Assembly: GCA_902478715.1 (NCBI GenBank)
Contig: CABSMC010000029.1
Location: 1 to 28,222 of the forward strand
DNA: 28,222 bases
Origin: an uncultured Adlercreutzia sp.
GTDB lineage: Bacteria > Actinomycetota > Coriobacteriia > Coriobacteriales > Eggerthellaceae
Reading direction: 5' to 3'
In this document: one piece after another, positions 23,336 through 28,222 of the stretch
Layout of the letters: every line of letters starts with the position of its first letter
Position numbering within the stretch: the stretch's first letter is position 1
Program-made: the position numbers and the translations under genes
Notes under the pieces: model-generated
Databases searched by the model: none
What the model saw: the letters and a program-made list of their open reading frames with translations, nothing else
What the model was told of the DNA's origin: nothing

Positions 23336-24565
23336 ATGGCCGTTAATTACGCCGATTTCCGCGATATCGCCATCGAAGACTACGACGCTGTCGTTGTCGG
23401 CTCCGGTTTTGCCGGGGCTGTCAGTGCCCGGCAGCTTGCCGAAGAGGGCGGTCTTCGCGTGCTCGTCATCGAGAAGCGCGCGCACATCGCTGGCAACATG
23501 TACGACGAGTACGACGAGGCCGGGGTGCTCGTGCACCGCTACGGGCCGCATATCTTCCATACCAACGATCAGCGCGCCTACGACTATCTTGCCCGCTTCA
23601 CCGAGTGGTCGAGCTACCAGCACCGGGTGCTTGCCGATTGGTACGGCACCTACATGCCCGTGCCCTTCAACAAGAACTCTATGGAAATTGCCTTCGGCGA
23701 CGAGAAGGCGGCCCGGCTCATCGAGAAGCTCGTCGACACCTTCGGCGACGAGCGCAAGGTCACCATCAACGAGCTGCGCGCCCAGGAGGATCCGGAGCTT
23801 CAGGAGGTGGCGGACTTCGTCTACCAGAACGTATTCCTCTACTACACCCAGAAGCAATGGGGCCTCACTCCTGAGGAAGTGGATCCCTCGGTGACCGCGC
23901 GCGTGCCCGTCTTCATCTCCCGGGACAATCGCTACTTCCAGGACGCCTTCCAGGGGATGCCGGTCGATGGCTACACGCGCCTGTTCGAGAACCTGCTCGG
24001 CCACGAGAAGATCACCGTCTGCCTGAGCACCGAGGCGGAGAGCGTGTTCGATCTCGTCTTCGCCGGCCGCGAGGAGGATGCCCCCCTGGAGGCCATCCAC
24101 ATCAAGGGCGTGCCGTTCGCAGGCCCTATCGTCTACACCGGTCCGCTTGACGAGCTGTTCCTGGGGCGCTTCGGCCGTTTGCCCTACCGCTCCCTCGATT
24201 TCGTCTACGAGACCTTCGACGAGACCTACCACTTGCCCTGCGGCACCGTGAACTACACGGTGACCGAGGACTACACCCGCATCACGGAGTTCAAGTGGCT
24301 CACGGAGCAGACCGGCGACAAGACCACCATCATGCGCGAGTACTCCCGGGCCTACGAGGATCCGGCGACGCAGATTCCCTACTACGCCATCATCAACGAC
24401 GACAACGACGCACTCTATGCGCGCTACCGCCGCCTGACCGACGCGCTGCCGAATTTCCATCCGCTGGGTCGTTTGGCCGAGTACCGCTATTTCAACATGG
24501 ACAAGGTGGTCGCCGACGCGCTGGCCGCGTCCGAGAAGATCCTGACGGAGACGGCCGACGCCTAG
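23336..24565 (+). CDS. glf: UDP-galactopyranose mutase
   Basis: An FAD enzyme that contracts UDP-galactopyranose to UDP-galactofuranose for cell-surface polysaccharide. It has 409 residues. The FAD-binding VVVGSGFAGAVSA lies at 19-31. EKRAHIAGNMYDEYDEAGV and RYGPHIFHTN follow, the family signature. Later motifs include VPFNKNS, YTQKQWG, and the C-terminal AEYRYFNMDKVV. ATG23336 has GAGGGAG upstream; an open stretch before it lacks similarity to the family. A glycosyltransferase follows after 55 nt, consistent with galactofuranose use in a surface glycan. Confidence 0.96.
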   Translation: MAVNYADFRDIAIEDYDAVVVGSGFAGAVSARQLAEEGGLRVLVIEKRAHIAGNMYDEYDEAGVLVHRYGPHIFHTNDQRAYDYLARFTEWSSYQHRVLADWYGTYMPVPFNKNSMEIAFGDEKAARLIEKLVDTFGDERKVTINELRAQEDPELQEVADFVYQNVFLYYTQKQWGLTPEEVDPSVTARVPVFISRDNRYFQDAFQGMPVDGYTRLFENLLGHEKITVCLSTEAESVFDLVFAGREEDAPLEAIHIKGVPFAGPIVYTGPLDELFLGRFGRLPYRSLDFVYETFDETYHLPCGTVNYTVTEDYTRITEFKWLTEQTGDKTTIMREYSRAYEDPATQIPYYAIINDDNDALYARYRRLTDALPNFHPLGRLAEYRYFNMDKVVADALAASEKILTETADA

Positions 24566-24620
24566 GCCGCCGTGCGAGGCAGCACGCCCGCACACCGAGA
24601 CCCCGACGAAGGAGGCGCTT

Positions 24621-25640
24621 TTGAAGACCATCACGTTCGCCGTGCCCTGCTACAACTCGGCAGCCTACATGGATCACTGCGTGGAGACGCTGCTCGCCTG
24701 CGGCGAGGACATCGAGATCCTGCTCGTGGACGACGGCTCGACCAAGGACGACACGGCGGCCATCTGCGACCGCTGGCAGAACGAGCACCCCGACATCGTC
24801 CGCGCCATCCATCAGCCTAACAAGGGCCACGGCGGCGCGGTGAACACGGGGCTGGCGAACGCGAGCGGCTTCTACTTCAAGGTGGTCGACTCCGACGACT
24901 GGCTCGATCCGGCGGCCATGTTCCCGCTCATGGTGTACCTGCGCAGCCAGCTGGATGCGCCGGTGCCCTGCGACATGGTGGTGGCCAACTACGTCTACGA
25001 CAAGGTGGACGAAGGCGAGCAGAAGGTCATGGGCTACGGCAACGTGCTGCCCGAGGGCTACGAGTTCGGCTGGGACGAGGTGGGAACCTTCCTGCCGAGC
25101 CAGTATTTGCTCATGCACTCGGTGTACTATCGCACCGAGATGCTGCGCAAAATGCACCTTGAGCTGCCCGAGCACACCTTCTACGTGGACAACATCTTCG
25201 TCTACGAGCCCTTGGTCTACGTGCGTACCATGCGCTACTTCAACGTGGACGCCTACCATTACTTCATCGGCCGCGAGGACCAGTCGGTCAACGAGAAGGT
25301 CATGATGGGCCGCATGGACCAGCAGCTGCGCGTCACACGGCAGATGATCGACAACGTGGATCCGCAGGCCGTGCGCAATCGCCATCTGCGCCACTACCTG
25401 CGCAACTACCTCTCCATGATGATGTGCATCTGCTCGGTGTTTCTGCGCATGCGCGGGGGAGAGACTGACGAACAGGATCTGAAAGACATATGGGCCTACC
25501 TGAAGGAGCAGAATCCGTCGCTCTACCGCCGGGTGCGCTCGAACGCGCTGAATCTGGCCACGAACCTGCCCACCGAGGCCGGCGAGAAGATCGGACTCAA
25601 GGGCTACCAGATCGCCCAGAAGATTTTCAAATTCAATTAA
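24621..25640 (+). CDS. Family 2 glycosyltransferase
   Basis: A cytoplasmic GT-A fold transferase of 339 residues that uses a nucleotide sugar to extend a surface polysaccharide or lipid. The N-terminal domain starts FAVPCYNSAAYM. LLVDDGSTKDD carries Asp37/Asp38, and the metal-binding DSDDW is at 90-94, all canonical for GT2. The C-terminal 120 residues are helical and may hold the acceptor site; no membrane segment is evident. It starts at TTG24621 with a perfect AAGGAGG site. It lies directly behind glf, so transfer of galactofuranose is possible, but donor and acceptor cannot be read from sequence. Confidence 0.9.
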   Translation: MKTITFAVPCYNSAAYMDHCVETLLACGEDIEILLVDDGSTKDDTAAICDRWQNEHPDIVRAIHQPNKGHGGAVNTGLANASGFYFKVVDSDDWLDPAAMFPLMVYLRSQLDAPVPCDMVVANYVYDKVDEGEQKVMGYGNVLPEGYEFGWDEVGTFLPSQYLLMHSVYYRTEMLRKMHLELPEHTFYVDNIFVYEPLVYVRTMRYFNVDAYHYFIGREDQSVNEKVMMGRMDQQLRVTRQMIDNVDPQAVRNRHLRHYLRNYLSMMMCICSVFLRMRGGETDEQDLKDIWAYLKEQNPSLYRRVRSNALNLATNLPTEAGEKIGLKGYQIAQKIFKFN

Positions 25641-25684
25641 TCGTTCCGTTCGCCCTACGGGACGCACGGACTGGCCGACGCTGC

Positions 25685-25853
25685 GAGGCCCTGTCGCATT
25701 TCATGTCCTGCGCAGTTTGCTGCGCAGGACGCTCCCTCTCGGTCGCCTGAGAAGTGCTGAACAGCCCACTGGGCTGTTCACTGTTTTGCACTCGACGTTG
25801 GCGGAAGCCAACTTGGTGCAAAGGCGGGTGAATCTGAAATGCGACAGGGCCTC
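25685..25853 (+). repeat. Structured palindromic repeat, copy 2 (core shared with 5379-5480)
   Basis: The arms 25685-25703 and 25835-25853 are perfect 19-bp inverted copies. They enclose three hairpins. The first is GTCCTGCGCAG/CTGCGCAGGAC (25705-25730), the second TGAACAGCCC/GGGCTGTTCA (25758-25780). The third is TTTGCAC/GTGCAAA (25785-25791/25816-25822) enclosing GTTGGC/GCCAAC (25797-25812). The predicted shape is a closed multi-branch. The third hairpin is homologous to the core of the copy at 5379. It occupies most of the 244-nt gap between the glycosyltransferase and convergent coaX genes; nothing else was seen there. Confidence 0.85.
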
Positions 25854-25884
25854 TCGCCGGCTTTGCCAATTCTCTGAGATTCTT

Positions 25885-26709
25885 CTACTTCTTATTGATG
25901 AAGTAGAGTTCCAGAAGGCCGCGGAGGGCGAGGGTCTGGTCGACGGTGACGGCGTGCGCCATGAGCGCGGCGATGGTCTCGGCGTCTTGGCCCACGAGGA
26001 TGACGGGGGTCGTGTAGCCGCAATCGGCCCAGATCATGTCGATGAGGCCGTCGATGCGGGCCACCTCCCCCATGACGATGCCCGCCTGCATGGCCTCGAC
26101 GGTGGTGCGGCCGAGCAGCGACTTGGGGGCTCGAAGCTCCACGGCGGCCAGCTGGGCGGCCCCGCGGGCCAGTGCCTGGGCGCCGAGCTTCATGCCCGGG
26201 GCGATGATGCCGCCGCGGAAGGCCCCCGTATCGTCCAGAAGCTCGAAGGTGGTGGAAGTGCCCAGATCGATGACGAGGGCCGGCGCGCCGTAGGTGCTCT
26301 TGGCGCTCACCATCTCGGCGACGCGGTCGGCGCCCACGGCCACAGGATCGGAGAAGCTCATCTTCAGTCCCGTCTTCAGGCCCGGGCCCACGGTGAGCGG
26401 GCGCGCGTCCGTGAGGCGTCGCGCTGCGTCGGCCCAAACTCCGGTGAGGGCCGGGATGACCGAGGCGATGATGGCCCCGTCGGCCAAGGGCGCGCCTTCG
26501 GGAAGCTCAATGGCGCACGGTGCTTCCGGCTCGATGGGCGCCAGCCCGCGGGCGAGGGCGTCGAAGAAGCCGAGGACGCAGGCCACGGCGCCATCGGCCG
26601 TCTCGCCGGGGTTCGTGGGGACGGCCCACTGGGAAACGAGCCGCCCGTCTTCGGCCAGCCCGATCCGCGTCCGCGTGTTCCGTATGTCGATCGCCAAAAC
26701 CAGCGCCAT
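25885..26709 (-). CDS. coaX: Type III pantothenate kinase
   Basis: Phosphorylates pantothenate, the first step of coenzyme A synthesis. The 274 residues form the ASKHA fold. The N-terminal phosphate loop is AIDIRNTRTRIG, with Arg where many family members have Gly (DxGNT); as I recall, actinobacterial CoaX proteins such as that of M. tuberculosis share this Arg, so it is not a defect. VGADRVAEM, IDLGTSTTFELLD and GGIIAPGMKL are the remaining signatures. ATG26709 is preferred; a GTG two codons earlier (26715) is equally in frame. It is monocistronic, facing the glycosyltransferase gene across the palindromic repeat. Confidence 0.93.
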   Translation of the reverse strand: MALVLAIDIRNTRTRIGLAEDGRLVSQWAVPTNPGETADGAVACVLGFFDALARGLAPIEPEAPCAIELPEGAPLADGAIIASVIPALTGVWADAARRLTDARPLTVGPGLKTGLKMSFSDPVAVGADRVAEMVSAKSTYGAPALVIDLGTSTTFELLDDTGAFRGGIIAPGMKLGAQALARGAAQLAAVELRAPKSLLGRTTVEAMQAGIVMGEVARIDGLIDMIWADCGYTTPVILVGQDAETIAALMAHAVTVDQTLALRGLLELYFINKK

Positions 26710-26806
26710 GCTCACTTCTCTTTCGTCCGTTCCGCTCGTGTGATCTTCGTCAACGATATCTTACGCGATCCTATTTTACTGATTGGTTTTCATTTTGAGC
26801 GCGAAA

Positions 26807-26927
26807 ATGCCACTTCGACTCCGGAATGGTAATCCGCCCCTTGCCAAAGCGGGCCCCAACTGGCATCTGGTGCCAAAGCGGGCCCCAACTGGCATTTTCT
26901 TTTACCAAAGCAGGGTTGAAGTGGCAT
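26807..26927 (+). repeat. Array of four related 24-25-bp units upstream of coaX
   Basis: Two identical 25-bp units (26842-26866 and 26871-26895, TGCCAAAGC...ACTGGCAT) are followed by a degenerate third (26904-26927). A fourth copy in inverted orientation (26807-26830) matches the third at 18 of 24 positions. Each full unit has TGCCA/TGGCA ends and a central GGGCCC, so it can fold into a small hairpin. It lies between the coaX start and the dinB stop in a gap of 283 nt; the part of the gap next to coaX (26710-26800) is AT-richer and probably holds the coaX promoter. Confidence 0.75.
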
Positions 26928-26992
26928 TTCCTTGCAAGTTTCCTAAAAAGCTTGAGAATTGATGGGGCACAGCAGGGGGCTCAATGATGGGG

Positions 26993-28222
26993 CTACTTGT
27001 AGTCCTCGACGTTTTTGGAGGAGGAGCCGGTGGTGTTGCCGGATTGGCGCAGCTCGAAGCCGAAGCGCACCGTGCCGTCGCCGAAACGCGCCTGCAAAGC
27101 GTCGGTGGCGGCCAGAAGACTGCGGCGTTTCTCCTCGTCGCGGATGAGCGCCTCGCTTTGGGCCGCGCTCGCGCGGTCGTCGTCTCCGAGGGCGGCGGTG
27201 TCGAAGAGCGTCTCCTGCACCGGCGCGCCGTCCTCCTCGAAATGGGTCACGGCCACGCCGAGCAGGCGCACCTTCATACCCGGAGCCCACAGCTCCTCCG
27301 CGAGGCGGTGCACCACTGGGGCGAACGCGATGTCGTCGTCGGTGGGGGCGGCCAGCGAGCACTGAGCCGAGCGGGTCGTGCGGTTGTCGTAGCGCATCTT
27401 CACCGCTACGGTGCGGCCCTTAAGGCTCTTGCGGCGCAGGCGACGCCCCACCTTCGCCGAAATGGTGGAGAGCGCCGCTACGATATCCTCGCGCGTTTCC
27501 AGATCATGGGCATAGGTCACCTCGTTGGAGACCGACTTCACCTCGTCGTCCTCGGCCACTTCCGACCGGTCGCGTCCTAAGGCCCGATCGCGCATCATCT
27601 CGCCGTTCTTCCCGAAGATCTTCCGCAGAAGGGCGCCGTCGGCCCGGCCCATGGCTCCCAAGGTGCGCACACCGTGGGAAAGGAGCGTCCTCTCGGCGGC
27701 GGCGCCCACGCCGGAGAGCGTGCGCACGGGCAGCTTTTCCAGGAAGGCCGCCTCCGTGCCGGGGAAAACCACGGTGAGTCCTCGGGGCTTGTCGCGGTCC
27801 GAGGCGATTTTCGCCACGGACTTGGAGGTGCCCACGCCGATGGAGCAGGTGACGCCGAGGGCGGCCACGCGCTCCTGGATGCGCTGGGCCACGAGAACCG
27901 GGTGCTCGGTGTTCACGGCAGTGGGGGTGACGTCCATAAAGGCCTCGTCGATGGAGACCTGTTGCACGTGGGGCGTCTCGTCCCGCAGGATGGCCATGAT
28001 GGCGGCGGACACCTCGCGGTAGCGGTGGAAGTTACCATGCGTCCAAATGGCCTCGGGACACAGCGCTCGTGCCAGCGACGAGGCCATGGCGCTGCGCACT
28101 CCGAAGGCGCGGGCCTCGTAGGAGCAGGTGGAGACGACCCCGTGGGCGTCCGCATCGCCGCCGACGATGACGGGCTTGCCCCGCCAGGCCGGGTGGTCAA
28201 GCTGCTCGACGGAGGCGAAGAA
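26993..28222 (-). CDS. dinB: DNA polymerase IV (Y-family), 5' end beyond the window
   Basis: An error-prone translesion DNA polymerase. The frame stays open to the right edge, giving 409 visible residues and lacking only about the first ten. The visible start is FFASVEQLDHPAWRGKPVIV, the region of the sugar-selecting aromatic residue. The catalytic acidic pair is in QQVSIDEAFMDVT. TCSIGVGTSKSVAKIASD and the helix-hairpin-helix LSGVGAAAERTLLSHGVRTLG follow, then the little-finger domain. The C-terminal 60 residues are less conserved. The start codon cannot be seen. It could be a variant Y-family protein, but the intact catalytic motifs support an active Pol IV. Confidence 0.93.
   Translation of the reverse strand, partial: FFASVEQLDHPAWRGKPVIVGGDADAHGVVSTCSYEARAFGVRSAMASSLARALCPEAIWTHGNFHRYREVSAAIMAILRDETPHVQQVSIDEAFMDVTPTAVNTEHPVLVAQRIQERVAALGVTCSIGVGTSKSVAKIASDRDKPRGLTVVFPGTEAAFLEKLPVRTLSGVGAAAERTLLSHGVRTLGAMGRADGALLRKIFGKNGEMMRDRALGRDRSEVAEDDEVKSVSNEVTYAHDLETREDIVAALSTISAKVGRRLRRKSLKGRTVAVKMRYDNRTTRSAQCSLAAPTDDDIAFAPVVHRLAEELWAPGMKVRLLGVAVTHFEEDGAPVQETLFDTAALGDDDRASAAQSEALIRDEEKRRSLLAATDALQARFGDGTVRFGFELRQSGNTTGSSSKNVEDYK

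Noticed and set aside
25885..26709. Arg in place of Gly in the CoaX phosphate loop, considered as an inactivating change
   Set aside because: The same DxRNT form occurs, as far as I recall, in other actinobacterial CoaX proteins, and all other motifs are intact.
26842..26927. Short direct repeats considered as a CRISPR array
   Set aside because: Only two exact units, spacers of 4 and 8 bp, an inverted fourth unit and no cas genes nearby.

Overview
The window is high-GC chromosomal DNA from what looks like an obligately anaerobic actinobacterium of the Coriobacteriia, most likely Eggerthellaceae (relatives of Eggerthella, Gordonibacter, Adlercreutzia). The support is a Tat-exported flavin reductase paired with a LuxR regulator whose N-terminal half is a multi-span membrane domain (an arrangement typical of that family), a Pta/AckA acetate route, frequent GTG/TTG starts, and tRNA genes with encoded CCA. 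Genus and species cannot be fixed from the sequence alone. No phage, integrase, transposase or CRISPR array was seen.

Layout. 1-5177: lower glycolysis, gap, pgk, tpiA and gpmI on the + strand, then secG behind its own promoter. 5192-10146: a tRNA-rich stretch with tRNA-Leu, a Gly/Cys/Gly/Cys/Gly tRNA array made by an exact 230-bp tandem duplication, and tRNA-Val. Between these lie a cation diffusion facilitator, a membrane-anchored protein of unknown function, a TerC-family transporter behind a yybP-ykoY (Mn2+) riboswitch, and a small zinc-ribbon membrane protein. 10265-12849: an APC-family amino acid permease and a diacylglycerol-kinase-family lipid kinase. 12916-17963: rnd, a YugP-type membrane zinc protease, xseA, xseB and ackA. 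18205-21915: a divergent pair, a Tat-lipoprotein FAD/FMN reductase (minus) and a membrane LuxR regulator (plus), with clustered GGTTAGC boxes between them. 22134-28222: pta (minus), UDP-galactopyranose mutase plus a family 2 glycosyltransferase (plus), coaX (minus), and a dinB that runs off the right edge (minus).

How the genes work together. The glycolysis cluster covers triose phosphate to 2-phosphoglycerate. Pta and AckA turn acetyl-CoA into acetate and ATP, but here they flank the reductase/regulator pair instead of sitting side by side. The reductase looks like an exported flavoenzyme for an external electron acceptor, probably controlled by the adjacent membrane LuxR protein. The TerC and CDF genes suggest Mn2+/divalent metal export near the tRNA region.

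Most unusual content. Most genes are housekeeping. What ordinary annotation misses is a set of large, multi-hairpin palindromic elements between genes (5379-5480, 17987-18117, 21977-22104, 25685-25853, 26807-26927). Two of them, 20 kb apart, share a 33-bp core (28 identical) in which both arms of one stem have changed while pairing is kept, so they are one structured repeat family. I did not find a clear new multi-gene system. The repeat family and the reductase/LuxR locus are the best candidates for follow-up.
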